64,000 bases of DNA. Source: Pseudomonas mohnii (GTDB taxonomy: Bacteria; Pseudomonadota; Gammaproteobacteria; Pseudomonadales; Pseudomonadaceae). The notes under the pieces are model-generated. The model had not been told where the DNA came from. It did no database searches and worked only from the letters and a program-made list of their open reading frames with translations. This document shows positions 12,095 through 20,590 of the stretch, piece by piece. The stretch lies in the NCBI RefSeq assembly GCF_900105115.1, contig NZ_FNRV01000001.1, positions 2,961,501-3,025,500 on the forward strand, given 5' to 3'. Within the stretch, counting starts at the first letter, position 1. Each line of letters opens with the position of its first letter. The translations under genes were made by a program, and so were the position numbers.

Positions 12095-13501
12095 ATGTCG
12101 AAGTCGGTTCAACTCATCAAAGATCATGACGTCAAGTGGATTGATCTGCGGTTCACGGACACCAAAGGCACTCAGCACCACGTGACCATGCCGGCTCGCG
12201 ACGCGCTGGATGAAGACTTCTTCGAAGTCGGCAAGATGTTCGACGGTTCTTCCATCGCTGGCTGGAAAGGCATCGAAGCCTCCGACATGATCCTGATGCC
12301 GGACGATTCCACCGCCGTTCTCGACCCGTTCACCGAAGAGCCGACCCTGATCCTGGTCTGCGACATCATCGAACCTTCGAGCATGCAAGGCTACGATCGC
12401 GACCCACGTGCGATCGCCAAGCGCGCCGAAGAGCACCTGAAAGCCACCGGTATCGGTGACACCGTGTTCGCCGGTCCAGAGCCAGAGTTCTTCATCTTCG
12501 ACCAAGTCAAGTTCAAGTCCGACATTTCCGGTTCCATGTTCAAGATCTACTCCGAACAAGGTTCCTGGATGTCCGACCAGGACATCGAAGGCGGCAACAA
12601 GGGCCACCGTCCAGGCGTCAAAGGCGGCTACTTCCCGGTTCCACCGTTCGACCACGACCACGAAATCCGTACCTCCATGTGCAACGCACTGGAAGAAATG
12701 GGCCTGACCGTCGAAGTTCACCACCACGAAGTGGCAACTGCCGGCCAGAACGAAATCGGCGTCAAGTTCAACACCCTGGTGAAGAAAGCCGACGAAACCC
12801 AAACCCTGAAGTACGTCGTGCACAACGTTGCCGATGCCTACGGCCGTACCGCTACCTTCATGCCTAAGCCTCTGTACGGCGACAACGGTTCGGGCATGCA
12901 CGTACACATGTCCATCTGGAAAGATGGCAAGAACACCTTCGCAGGCGAAGGCTATGCCGGCCTGTCCGATACCGCCCTGTACTTCATCGGCGGCATCATC
13001 AAGCACGGTAAGGCCCTGAACGGCTTCACCAACCCGGCCACCAACTCCTACAAGCGTCTGGTTCCAGGTTTCGAAGCTCCAGTAATGCTGGCCTACTCGG
13101 CTCGCAACCGTTCCGCTTCGATCCGTATTCCTTACGTGTCGAGCCCGAAAGCCCGCCGTATCGAAGCGCGCTTCCCGGACCCGGCTGCCAACCCGTACCT
13201 GGCGTTCGCCGCACTGCTGATGGCTGGCCTGGACGGCATCCAGAACAAGATCCACCCTGGCGATGCAGCTGACAAAAACCTGTACGACCTGCCGCCTGAA
13301 GAGGCGAAAGAGATCCCACAAGTTTGCGGCAGCCTGAAAGAAGCCCTGGAAGAGCTGGACAAAGGTCGTGCGTTCCTGACCAAAGGCGGCGTTTTCAGCG
13401 ACGACTTCATCGACGCTTACATCGCCCTGAAAAGCGAAGAAGAAATCAAGGTTCGTACCTTCGTACACCCACTGGAATACGAGCTGTACTACAGCTGCTA
13501 A
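12095..13501 (+). CDS. glnA: glutamine synthetase, type I
   Basis: ATP-dependent ligation of ammonia to glutamate, the entry point of nitrogen assimilation. 468 residues, the usual GSI-beta length. Visible signatures are DGSSIAGW near the N-terminus, the metal/ATP region [12 protein letters not shown] and the family motif [13 protein letters not shown]. The adenylylation tyrosine falls at residue 397 (NLYDLPPEE), so the enzyme should be regulated by GlnE adenylylation. Transcription is predicted from the sigma-54 promoter at 11983 with an NtrC box further up, and a strong terminator follows. ntrBC lie 1.5 kb downstream but have their own promoter. Confidence 0.98.
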   Translation: MSKSVQLIKDHDVKWIDLRFTDTKGTQHHVTMPARDALDEDFFEVGKMFDGSSIAGWKGIEASDMILMPDDSTAVLDPFTEEPTLILVCDIIEPSSMQGYDRDPRAIAKRAEEHLKATGIGDTVFAGPEPEFFIFDQVKFKSDISGSMFKIYSEQGSWMSDQDIEGGNKGHRPGVKGGYFPVPPFDHDHEIRTSMCNALEEMGLTVEVHHHEVATAGQNEIGVKFNTLVKKADETQTLKYVVHNVADAYGRTATFMPKPLYGDNGSGMHVHMSIWKDGKNTFAGEGYAGLSDTALYFIGGIIKHGKALNGFTNPATNSYKRLVPGFEAPVMLAYSARNRSASIRIPYVSSPKARRIEARFPDPAANPYLAFAALLMAGLDGIQNKIHPGDAADKNLYDLPPEEAKEIPQVCGSLKEALEELDKGRAFLTKGGVFSDDFIDAYIALKSEEEIKVRTFVHPLEYELYYSC

Positions 13502-13530
13502 TCCGGTAGCGCCTGCGCAAGCGGCGTGAC

Positions 13531-13563
13531 AAAAAAGAGGCCTTCTTCGGAAGGCCTTTTTTG
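13531..13563 (+). terminator. rho-independent terminator of glnA
   Basis: Stem AGGCCTTC / GAAGGCCT with a tight loop, preceded by six A and followed by six T, 30 bases after the glnA stop. It separates glnA from the small genes before ntrB. Confidence 0.9.
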
Positions 13564-13683
13564 TGGGCAGTTTCCGACAACGGCTTGCTCATTCTCCTCG
13601 GACATTCACAGCATCGTCCGGCATCAATCCATTCGAGTAGCTCGTAGCCTATATCGACTTGCTTGAATTCAATGGATGGAAGA

Positions 13684-14103
13684 ATGAAGACCTGCCTGCT
13701 CACACCCCTGATCGCCACTTTGACCACTGCGTTGCTGGGCTGCAGCCCCGCCTCACCTCCGGCGGGTATCGAACGCAAAATCCTGCTGCAAACCAGCACA
13801 TCCTGGGACAGCACGCCTTACATTCGCTACCCCGACTCCGCACCCGAACTGTCAATGCTCAAACTCAAGATACCTGCCAACACCGAACTCGACTGGCATA
13901 CCCACCCGATCCCCAACGCGGCATACATTCTTGCGGGCGAATTGACGGTGGAGAGCAGGGACAACGGCAAGATCCAGCACTTCAAACAGGGCGACGCGCT
14001 GGCTGAAATGGTCAATATCACGCATCGTGGAAAGACCGGTAACAAGCCGGTAGAACTTATTGTGTTCTATGCTGGCAGCCAAGGTATTCCATTGTCGGAG
14101 TAA
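13684..14103 (+). CDS. cupin-domain lipoprotein
   Basis: A 139-residue exported protein. The N-terminus MKTCLLTPLIATLTTALLGC is a lipoprotein signal with lipobox LLGC. The rest is a single small beta-barrel cupin with DWHTHPIPNAAYILAGEL, that is a H-T-H...E metal site, and a second motif reaching ITHRGKTGNKP. The ATG at 13684 is preferred because a GGA-rich ribosome site precedes it and the signal begins there; an upstream ATG at 13672 is possible. The ligand is unknown. It lies between the glnA terminator and the DUF4124 gene, 25 bases apart, probably a two-gene unit. Confidence 0.75.
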   Translation: MKTCLLTPLIATLTTALLGCSPASPPAGIERKILLQTSTSWDSTPYIRYPDSAPELSMLKLKIPANTELDWHTHPIPNAAYILAGELTVESRDNGKIQHFKQGDALAEMVNITHRGKTGNKPVELIVFYAGSQGIPLSE

Positions 14104-14128
14104 TCCTCGCGGCCCACCTGGAGTCTGA

Positions 14129-14644
14129 ATGCGGCTGTTATCAATGCTTTTGCTGCTGTCTTTGGCTTTTCCCGTGATGGCGCAGATTTACAAATACACC
14201 GACGCCGATGGCAACACCGGATACAGCAATCAACCGCCAGATGGCGTTAAAGCCCAACCGGTCGAGTTGCCACCACTCAACAGTGTCGAAAGTCAGCCAC
14301 CGAGAAAACCGGAACCGCCAGACAAAGCCGCCAACCCCGAACAACCTCACGTCACGTATGAGGTACTGGAACTCACTGGCCTGCCCGTCACCGAAGCCCT
14401 GCGCGCCAACGACGGCACCTTCACCGTCAACGTACTCATCAAGCCTCGCCTGCAAGGAACGCATCTGCTCAGACTATGGCTGGACGATCAACCGTATGGC
14501 CAACCCGGTAACGTACCGATCCTGCAACTGGTGAATATCGATCGCGGCCAGCATCGTATCGCCGTGCAAGTGATCGATGGCGATACGGTCATACAGCAAA
14601 GCCCAACCGTGACTTTTACCCTGCAACGGGTGCATAAGCGTTGA
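14129..14644 (+). CDS. DUF4124 domain-containing exported protein
   Basis: 171 residues with a clear signal peptide (LSMLLLLSLAFPVMA) followed at once by the DUF4124 signature QIYKYTDADGNTGYSNQPP, then a Pro-rich linker and a C-terminal beta-sandwich-like region ending in FTLQRVHKR. DUF4124 proteins are periplasmic and of unknown function. GGAG six bases before the ATG supports the start. In pseudomonads such a protein is commonly found between glnA and ntrB; no link to nitrogen control is known. Confidence 0.85.
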   Translation: MRLLSMLLLLSLAFPVMAQIYKYTDADGNTGYSNQPPDGVKAQPVELPPLNSVESQPPRKPEPPDKAANPEQPHVTYEVLELTGLPVTEALRANDGTFTVNVLIKPRLQGTHLLRLWLDDQPYGQPGNVPILQLVNIDRGQHRIAVQVIDGDTVIQQSPTVTFTLQRVHKR

Positions 14645-14752
14645 ACGCCTGGCGCTGATCGCTTGCCGGTTCACGCTGCCGGAATCGGGTCTTCAGCGGC
14701 CGACCCGCCACAAAAAATCTACGCCTGCGCTTCTCCCCATCTCGTTCAGGTT

Positions 14753-14772
14753 TGCGCACTATATTGGTGCGA
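14753..14772. promoter_or_regulatory. NtrC-binding box upstream of ntrB
   Basis: The core 14756-14770 reads GCACTATATTGGTGC, identical over 15 bases to a classical enterobacterial glnA NtrC enhancer site. Flanking TGC/CGA extend the dyad. It lies about 160 bases upstream of the predicted ntrB transcription start, so NtrC probably controls its own operon. Confidence 0.8.
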
Positions 14773-14897
14773 TTGGTTGCACTCACGTCGAAATCCAACC
14801 CATTTTGGTTCGAAAGTACCCGCAAAAGCTGGCAGAGCGCCACGCAATCGAGCGTCAAACGCCTGTTTCAGGGGGACGACGCTTCTTTTCGGAGCCT

Positions 14898-14913
14898 TGG
14901 TTTGGTTTTTGCA
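14898..14913 (+). promoter_or_regulatory. candidate sigma-54 promoter of ntrBC
   Basis: TGGTTTGGTTTTTGCA keeps the invariant GG and GC exactly ten bases apart and the TTGC of the -12 element, but lacks CAC in the -24 element. With the upstream NtrC box it forms a coherent enhancer-promoter pair. It lies 46 bases before the ntrB start. Confidence 0.5.
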
Positions 14914-14959
14914 GTTTCCTCGCATCAGCTCTTTATTCATGCGCCAAAAGAGGTCCTGA

Positions 14960-16045
14960 ATGACCATCAGTGACGCACTACACCGCTTGCTACTCGACAA
15001 CCTGACCACGGCGACCATCCTGCTCGATGCCGAATTGCGCCTTGAGTACATGAACCCGGCCGCGGAAATGCTCCTGGCCATCAGCGGCCAGCGCAGCCAC
15101 GGGCAGTTCATCAGCGAGCTGTTCACCGAGTCCACCGAGGCGCTGAATTCCTTGCGCCAGGCGGTGCAGCAGGCGCATCCGTTCACCAAGCGCGAAGCGA
15201 TGCTCACCGCCCTCACCGGCCAGACCCTGACGGTCGATTACGCGGTCACGCCGATCCTGAGCAATGGCGACACCCTGCTATTGCTCGAGGTCCATCCCCG
15301 TGACCGTTTGTTGCGGATCACCAAGGAAGAAGCGCAGCTGTCGAAACAGGAAACCAGCAAGATGCTGGTGCGTGGCCTGGCGCACGAAATCAAGAACCCG
15401 CTGGGCGGGATTCGTGGCGCGGCACAATTGCTGGCCCGCGAACTGCCGGAAGAAAGCCTGCGCGACTACACCAACGTGATCATTGAAGAAGCCGATCGCC
15501 TGCGTAATCTGGTGGATCGCATGCTCGGCTCCAACAAACTGCCGTCGCTGGCCATGTGCAACATCCATGAAGTGCTGGAGCGCGTCTGTCACTTGGTCGA
15601 GGCCGAAAGTCAGGGCTGCATCACATTGGTGCGCGATTACGACCCAAGCATTCCGGACGTCCTGATCGACCGCGAACAAATGATTCAGGCCGTGCTGAAC
15701 ATCGTGCGTAACGCAATGCAAGCGATCAGCAGCCAGAACGAGCTGCGCCTGGGCCGCATCACGCTGCGCACCCGTGCCATGCGCCAATTCACCATCGGCC
15801 ACGTACGCCATCGTCTGGTGACCAAGATCGAAATCATCGACAACGGCCCGGGCATTCCTGCGGAACTACAGGAAACCATTTTCTTTCCCATGGTCAGCGG
15901 CCGTCCGGACGGTACCGGGCTGGGCCTGTCCATTACCCAGAACATCATCAGCCAGCACCAGGGCCTGATCGAGTGTGACAGCCACCCGGGCCACACCACT
16001 TTCTCGATCTTTCTGCCACTGGAACAAGGAGCCACATCGACATGA
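14960..16045 (+). CDS. glnL: nitrogen regulation sensor kinase NtrB (GlnL)
   Basis: Cytoplasmic two-component kinase/phosphatase that, with PII, sets NtrC phosphorylation according to nitrogen status. 361 residues: a PAS domain (about 10-115), a dimerisation/phosphotransfer region with histidine 142 in LAHEIKNPLGGIRGAA, and a HATPase domain with N-box NIVRNAMQAI, DNGPGIP (G1) and GRPDGTGLGLSI (G2). No membrane helix, as expected. AGAGGT six bases before the ATG supports the start. The stop overlaps the ntrC start by four bases. Confidence 0.96.
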   Translation: MTISDALHRLLLDNLTTATILLDAELRLEYMNPAAEMLLAISGQRSHGQFISELFTESTEALNSLRQAVQQAHPFTKREAMLTALTGQTLTVDYAVTPILSNGDTLLLLEVHPRDRLLRITKEEAQLSKQETSKMLVRGLAHEIKNPLGGIRGAAQLLARELPEESLRDYTNVIIEEADRLRNLVDRMLGSNKLPSLAMCNIHEVLERVCHLVEAESQGCITLVRDYDPSIPDVLIDREQMIQAVLNIVRNAMQAISSQNELRLGRITLRTRAMRQFTIGHVRHRLVTKIEIIDNGPGIPAELQETIFFPMVSGRPDGTGLGLSITQNIISQHQGLIECDSHPGHTTFSIFLPLEQGATST

Positions 16046-17478
16046 GCCGTAGTGAAACCGTGTGGATCGTCGATGACGACCGTTCTATCCGTTGGGTCCT
16101 GGAAAAAGCCTTGCAACAAGAAGGCATGACCACGCAAAGCTTCGACAGCGCCGATGGCGTGATGAGCCGCCTGGCTCGCCAGCAGCCGGACGTGATCATC
16201 TCCGACATCCGCATGCCAGGCGCCAGCGGCCTGGACCTTCTGGCACGGATTCGCGAACAACACCCACGGCTGCCGGTGATCATCATGACCGCGCACTCCG
16301 ATCTGGACAGCGCTGTCGCGTCCTACCAGGGCGGTGCGTTCGAATACCTGCCCAAGCCGTTCGATGTCGACGAGGCGGTGTCCCTGGTCAAGCGCGCCAA
16401 CCAGCACGCCCAGGAACAGCAAGGACTCGAAGTCGCCCCGACCCTGACCCGCACCCCCGAAATCATCGGCGAAGCGCCGGCGATGCAGGAAGTGTTTCGC
16501 GCCATCGGGCGCTTGAGCCACTCCAACATCACCGTGCTGATCAATGGCGAATCGGGTACCGGTAAAGAACTGGTGGCCCACGCCCTGCACCGTCACAGTC
16601 CGCGCGCGGCGTCGCCGTTCATTGCGCTGAACATGGCGGCGATCCCCAAAGACCTGATGGAATCCGAGCTGTTCGGCCACGAGAAAGGCGCCTTCACCGG
16701 CGCGGCTAACCTGCGGCGCGGGCGTTTCGAGCAGGCGGACGGCGGCACGCTGTTCCTCGATGAAATCGGCGATATGCCGGCCGACACCCAGACTCGGCTG
16801 CTGCGGGTCCTGGCCGATGGCGAGTTCTATCGCGTCGGTGGTCACGTGCCGGTGAAGGTCGATGTGCGAATCATCGCCGCAACGCACCAGAATCTGGAAA
16901 CCCTGGTGCACGCCGGGAAATTCCGTGAGGACTTGTTTCACCGCCTCAACGTGATCCGCATCCACATTCCGCGCCTGTCGGATCGTCGCGAAGACATCCC
17001 GACCCTGGCCAAGCACTTCCTCAGCCGTGCCGCGCAGGAGCTGGCCGTCGAGCCGAAGCTGCTGAAAAACGAAACCGAGGAATACCTGAAAAACCTGCCA
17101 TGGCCGGGCAACGTGCGTCAGCTGGAGAACACTTGCCGCTGGATCACCGTCATGGCATCAGGCCGTGAAGTGCACATCGGTGACTTGCCGCCGGAGCTGC
17201 TGAGCCTGCCTCAGGATTCGGCACCGGTGACCAATTGGGAGCAGGCGCTGCGCCAATGGGCTGATCAGGCGCTGGCGCGTGGCCAGTCGAGTCTGCTCGA
17301 CAGCGCGGTGCCGGCGTTCGAACGGATCATGATCGAAACCGCCCTCAAGCACACCGCAGGCCGTCGTCGCGATGCCGCCGTGTTGCTGGGCTGGGGTCGC
17401 AACACCCTGACTCGCAAGATCAAGGAGCTGGGGATGAAGGTCGATGGCGGGGATGACGATGAGGGGGATGAAGGTTAA
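16042..17478 (+). CDS. glnG: nitrogen regulation response regulator NtrC (GlnG)
   Basis: Sigma-54-dependent enhancer-binding activator. 478 residues: receiver domain with phospho-acceptor aspartate at about residue 55 (IISDIRMPG), AAA+ domain with Walker A NGESGTGKE, the sigma-54 contact loop EKGAFTGAANLRRG, Walker B GGTLFLDEIGDMP, and a C-terminal Fis-type helix-turn-helix (RRRDAAVLLGWGRNTLTRKI). Starts with ATGA overlap on ntrB, so the two are translationally coupled. The predicted targets in this window are its own promoter region and glnA. Confidence 0.97.
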   Translation: MSRSETVWIVDDDRSIRWVLEKALQQEGMTTQSFDSADGVMSRLARQQPDVIISDIRMPGASGLDLLARIREQHPRLPVIIMTAHSDLDSAVASYQGGAFEYLPKPFDVDEAVSLVKRANQHAQEQQGLEVAPTLTRTPEIIGEAPAMQEVFRAIGRLSHSNITVLINGESGTGKELVAHALHRHSPRAASPFIALNMAAIPKDLMESELFGHEKGAFTGAANLRRGRFEQADGGTLFLDEIGDMPADTQTRLLRVLADGEFYRVGGHVPVKVDVRIIAATHQNLETLVHAGKFREDLFHRLNVIRIHIPRLSDRREDIPTLAKHFLSRAAQELAVEPKLLKNETEEYLKNLPWPGNVRQLENTCRWITVMASGREVHIGDLPPELLSLPQDSAPVTNWEQALRQWADQALARGQSSLLDSAVPAFERIMIETALKHTAGRRRDAAVLLGWGRNTLTRKIKELGMKVDGGDDDEGDEG

Positions 17479-17511
17479 GCAACCTTCAGTGCTTCACTCA
17501 CCACAGCATCC

Positions 17512-17603
17512 AATCGCGAGCAGGCTCGCTCCCACCGTGGGTCCTGAGTGTTTTCGCAATCGCGTGAACACCACTCCCCTGTAGGAGCGAGCCTGCTCGC
17601 GAT
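17512..17603. repeat. REP inverted pair
   Basis: Arms 17512-17535 (ATCGCGAGCAGGCTCGCTCC type) and 17580-17603 in inverted orientation, just downstream of ntrC. Same family as the other GTGGGAGC/GTAGGAGC palindromes in this window. Confidence 0.85.
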
Positions 17604-17738
17604 GGGGCCGGCACATTCAACATCATTGCTGCCGGCCAACATTTAGCACCCTGTGCACCGCCGCAACGCACCGTGACCTGCAATCGGGCACTACTTCTGA
17701 TCCGACATCTCGCCTGAATTCGCAATCGAACCCCAATC

Positions 17739-17773
17739 GAAAAAACACGAAAGCCCCGAAATACGGGGCTTTC
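17739..17773 (-). terminator. terminator for minus-strand transcripts
   Basis: Perfect stem GAAAGCCCCG / CGGGGCTTTC. The U-run is on the minus strand (six A at 17740-17745 on the plus strand), so it ends RNA coming from the right, that is from the small membrane-protein gene and the repeat array, rather than ntrC. Confidence 0.75.
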
Positions 17774-17856
17774 AGCGTTATCCGGCGGATATCTGTTTCA
17801 TATTGTTAAAACCTGGCACGCCCCCTGCAATAGTCCATTCAGTGATTCAGTTCACT

Positions 17857-18212
17857 ACCCAGTTTCGGGGACCTTGGTACAGGCAGGCCGGGGATTCCCC
17901 CTTTACACCGGGCTCACACCGCACTAGCGACGAGCCGCCGTTTTTGGGGTCCTTGGTACAGGCAGGCCGGGGATTCCCTCTTTACACCGGGTTCACGATG
18001 CAATGCGCGAACCCTCCCGTTTTGGGAACCTTGGTACAGGCAGGCCGGGGATTCCCCCTTTACACCGGGTTCACGATGCAATGCGCGAACCCTCCCGTTT
18101 TGGGAACCTTGGTACAGGCAGGCCGGGGATTCCCCCTTTACACCGGGTTCACGATGCAATGCGTGAACCCTCCCGTTTTGGGAACCTTGGTACAGGCAGG
18201 CCGGGGATTCCC
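17857..18212. repeat. 78-bp tandem repeat array, about 4.5 units
   Basis: The block CCTTGGTACAGGCAGGCCGG... starts at 17872, 17951, 18029, 18107 and 18185, giving periods of 79, 78, 78 and 78. The last unit is cut after its 28-bp core, five bases short of the stop codon of the minus-strand gene at 18217. A partial unit end precedes the first copy. Each unit holds three small palindromes (GGGGATTCCCC, GGGTTC...GAACCC, CCC-GTTTT-GGG). Because 78 is divisible by three, frames stay open on both strands, but these are not credible genes. Confidence 0.9.
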
Positions 18213-18216
18213 TCTT

Positions 18217-18657
18217 TTATTGCTCTCGGAGATGGATCTCCAGCCGCCAGCGGTCATCGACCTCGCTTCCGGTCCAGTCGCCCTGCAGGGGCCGGGCCGC
18301 CACCAGCGTCAGCAACAACCCCCCATCACTCAAACGCGTTCGCCAGTTGACGTCCTTGCCGTTGAGCTTGAGTTGACCCTTTTGCACCTTGCCTTCGGCT
18401 TCGAACAACAACGCGACACTGCCATCGACAATCTCGCCATGGACCTTGGGTTCATTGTTGAACCAGACCACCAGCCCGTTATCCATCACTTCGACCTGCT
18501 GCAGTTCGCTGGGGTCGGGCGTGGTCAGGCGTCCGATCATCATCCCGACCATCACCCCGACAATCGCCAGCGAACCCATCACGCGCGGGAATAGTTTCGA
18601 ACGAGAGTCGGGTTGCGGCGTAGAATGCCGCTCATCTTTACCTTCGGAGCCGTGCAT
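18217..18657 (-). CDS. small single-pass membrane protein, function unknown
   Basis: 146 residues: a charged cytoplasmic N-terminus (residues 1-22), one hydrophobic helix (RVMGSLAIVGVMVGMMIG, about 25-42), then a beta-rich domain with VVWFNNEPKVHGEIVDGS and RPLQGDWTGSEVDDRW. I do not recognise a named family. A conserved protein at this place beside trmL is common in pseudomonads. The ATG at 18657 shares the four bases CATG with the divergent trmL start; GAGGA sits 11-12 bases upstream. A shorter start at the internal MGSLAIVG is possible but would lose the N-terminal tail. Its stop abuts the tandem repeat array. Confidence 0.7.
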   Translation of the reverse strand: MHGSEGKDERHSTPQPDSRSKLFPRVMGSLAIVGVMVGMMIGRLTTPDPSELQQVEVMDNGLVVWFNNEPKVHGEIVDGSVALLFEAEGKVQKGQLKLNGKDVNWRTRLSDGGLLLTLVAARPLQGDWTGSEVDDRWRLEIHLREQ

Positions 18658-19111
18658 GTTTCACGTCATCCTCTTCCAACCGGAAATTCCGCCGAATACC
18701 GGCAACGTTATCAGGCTGTGCGCCAACAGCGGCTGCCACCTGCATTTGATCGAACCGCTGGGCTTCGAGATGGACGACAAGCGACTGCGCCGGGCCGGCC
18801 TCGACTATCACGAGTATGCCACCCTGCAACGCCACGCAGACCTTGCGAGCTGCCTGGAAAGCCTCGGCCATCCGCGAGTGTTCGCCTTCACCACCAAGGG
18901 TTCGCGGCCATTCCACGACGCCAGCTTCGCCGAGGGTGATGCCTTCCTGTTCGGCCCCGAAAGCCGTGGCCTGCCCGCCGAAGTGCTGGACGCGCTGCCC
19001 GGCGAACAACGCCTGCGCCTGCCGATGCGCGAAGGCTGCCGCAGCCTGAACCTGTCCAACACCGTAGCCGTGGCCGTGTACGAGGCTTGGCGGCAGAACG
19101 GCTTCAAATAA
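18656..19111 (+). CDS. trmL: tRNA (cytidine/uridine-2'-O-)-methyltransferase TrmL
   Basis: SPOUT-class enzyme that methylates the ribose at wobble position 34 of certain leucine tRNAs, using S-adenosylmethionine. 151 residues. Knotted-fold motifs: NTGNVIRLCANSG near the N-terminus, LFGPESRGLP (about 98-107) and the C-terminal SLNLSNTVAVAVYEAWRQ. The start MFHVILFQPEIPPNTG matches the family, with CGGAG upstream. The start codon interlocks with the divergent gene. Confidence 0.93.
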   Translation: MFHVILFQPEIPPNTGNVIRLCANSGCHLHLIEPLGFEMDDKRLRRAGLDYHEYATLQRHADLASCLESLGHPRVFAFTTKGSRPFHDASFAEGDAFLFGPESRGLPAEVLDALPGEQRLRLPMREGCRSLNLSNTVAVAVYEAWRQNGFK

Positions 19112-19122
19112 CACCGCAAAAA

Positions 19123-19216
19123 AATGTGGGAGCGAACTTGCTCGCGATGGCGGTGTTTCAGTCAACATCAATGTTGAAGCTGATGACCTCATCGCGAGCA
19201 AGCTCGCTCCCACATT
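19123..19216. repeat. REP inverted pair
   Basis: Arms 19123-19148 (AATGTGGGAGCGAACTTGCT type) and 19191-19216, with a small inner stem CAACATCAATGTTG. It lies between the convergent trmL and secB genes and may act as transcript end. Confidence 0.85.
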
Positions 19217-19225
19217 TGGACCCGC

Positions 19226-19711
19226 TTATTGAACGGTTGGAGTCTCGCCAGCCGCCTGCATGCGTTGCAGCTCTTGCGCGTACAGCGCGTCGAAGTTAAC
19301 CGGAGCCAGCATCAGCGCCGGGAACGAACCACGGGTCACCAGGCTGTCCAGGGTTTCGCGAGCGTACGGGAACAGGATGTTCGGGCAGAACGCGCCGAGG
19401 GTGTGGCTCATCGAAGCGTCATCCAGGTTCTTGATCAGGAAGATCCCGGCCTGTTGCACTTCAGCGATGAACGCCACTTCGTCACCGTTCTTCACCGTGA
19501 CCGACAGGGTCAGCACGACTTCATGGAAATCGTTTTCCAGAGCCTTTTGACGGGTGTTCAGGTCCAGACCGACGCTCGGTTCCCACTGCTGGCGGAAGAT
19601 CGCCGGGCTTTTCGGGGCTTCGAAGGACAGGTCACGGACATAAATGCGCTGCAAGGAGAATTGCGGTGCAGTTTCTTCTTCGTTCGCAGCAGTGTTCTGT
19701 TGGTCAGTCAT
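19226..19711 (-). CDS. secB: protein-export chaperone SecB
   Basis: Cytoplasmic tetrameric chaperone that keeps preproteins unfolded and hands them to SecA. 161 residues. Family motifs visible are [16 protein letters not shown] at the N-terminus, the hydrophobic groove region [13 protein letters not shown], and the highly conserved [16 protein letters not shown] and [11 protein letters not shown] near the C-terminus. It is read after grxC and the rhodanese gene in the same direction, an order typical of pseudomonads. Confidence 0.97.
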   Translation of the reverse strand: MTDQQNTAANEEETAPQFSLQRIYVRDLSFEAPKSPAIFRQQWEPSVGLDLNTRQKALENDFHEVVLTLSVTVKNGDEVAFIAEVQQAGIFLIKNLDDASMSHTLGAFCPNILFPYARETLDSLVTRGSFPALMLAPVNFDALYAQELQRMQAAGETPTVQ

Positions 19712-19767
19712 CGCAGATCCTTCTTGATCCAGGGGTCTTTTAGGTTTGCTTGTTTTGAATACAGCAG

Positions 19768-20022
19768 TCAGGCCTTGAGCATCGCGTCGAGCTTGCCGGC
19801 GCGCTCCAGGGCAAACAAATCATCACAACCGCCAACATGGGTGCTGCCGATCCAGATCTGCGGCACGGACGTACGTCCGGCTTTTTGAGCCATTGCGGCG
19901 CGCACCTGCGGCTTGCCATCGACCTTGATCTCTTCGAAGGCCACGCCTTTGTTCTCGAGCAGGTACTTGGCTCGCGAGCAATAAGGGCAGTAATCGCTGG
20001 AATAGACGACGACGTTGCTCAT
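19768..20022 (-). CDS. grxC: glutaredoxin 3 (GrxC)
   Basis: Glutathione-dependent thiol-disulfide oxidoreductase, 84 residues. The dithiol site is CPYC (residues 12-15, in [12 protein letters not shown]), with the glutathione-binding elements TSVPQIWIG and HVGGCDDLF. Length is normal for GrxC. It starts one base after the rhodanese gene ends and lies 56 bases before secB, so the three probably form one transcript. Confidence 0.96.
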   Translation of the reverse strand: MSNVVVYSSDYCPYCSRAKYLLENKGVAFEEIKVDGKPQVRAAMAQKAGRTSVPQIWIGSTHVGGCDDLFALERAGKLDAMLKA

Positions 20023-20023
20023 A

Positions 20024-20437
20024 TCACTTCACCAGCGGCAGGTTGTCGGCTTTCCAGCTGGAAACGCCACCGGACAACTTGGCGGCGGTGAAGCCGGATT
20101 TCATCAGCTCGCGAGCGTGAGTGCCGGCGGTCTGGCCCAGGGCATCGACCAGAATGATGGTCTTGGCCTTGTGTTTTTCCAGCTCGCCGATGCGGGCGGC
20201 CAGTTTGTCCTGGGGAATGTTCACCGCGCCCACGATGTGACCAGCGGCGAAATCCTTGCTCGGACGGATGTCGACCACTACCCCGGCGTCCTTGTTGACC
20301 AGTGCGGTCAGTTCGCCGGTGCTCAGGCTACGGCCGCCGCCCTGCATTTGGTAGGCAATCAGCAACGCCAGCAGTACGACGAAGATACCGACGAGAATGT
20401 AGTGGTTAGTGGCAAATTCAATCAGGTGAGCAACCAT
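20024..20437 (-). CDS. membrane-anchored rhodanese-like protein
   Basis: 137 residues with an N-terminal membrane helix (HYILVGIFVVLLALLIAYQM) and one rhodanese domain: VVVDIRPSKDFAAGHIVGAVNIP. The usual active-site cysteine loop is replaced (ILVDALGQTAGTHA has no cysteine), so sulfur transfer is doubtful; this is typical of the YibN group found beside grxC/secB. The ATG at 20437 begins the membrane helix; no strong ribosome site is seen, and a longer GTG start at 20488 cannot be excluded. Confidence 0.85.
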   Translation of the reverse strand: MVAHLIEFATNHYILVGIFVVLLALLIAYQMQGGGRSLSTGELTALVNKDAGVVVDIRPSKDFAAGHIVGAVNIPQDKLAARIGELEKHKAKTIILVDALGQTAGTHARELMKSGFTAAKLSGGVSSWKADNLPLVK

Positions 20438-20590
20438 CGAAGGAGGTTCCAGGGCGTTAAAATGTCGGCCAGTATACACAGCCACCAAGGTGGGCCAAAC
20501 CCCGTCCGGCGGTGACGCCGCAGGAACTTCGCTTTAAACTGCCACTCCCTTTTCCATCACCCCTTTTTATCTCAGCCACGAGTGGATTCC

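Noticed and set aside
12074..13468. 464-codon frame antisense to glnA
   Set aside because: Shadow of a highly expressed gene; no start signal or recognised domain.
15685..17016. 443-codon frame antisense to ntrB/ntrC
   Set aside because: It crosses two well-supported overlapping genes and has no motif.
17872..18212. Possible CRISPR array
   Set aside because: The sequence between the cores is nearly identical from unit to unit, so there are no unique spacers, and no cas genes are present.
17803..18594. Long plus-strand frame, and a minus-strand frame at 17914-18159, containing 26-residue repeats
   Set aside because: They arise because the 78-bp DNA repeat is divisible by three; no ribosome sites, and the plus frame also runs antisense through a better-supported gene.
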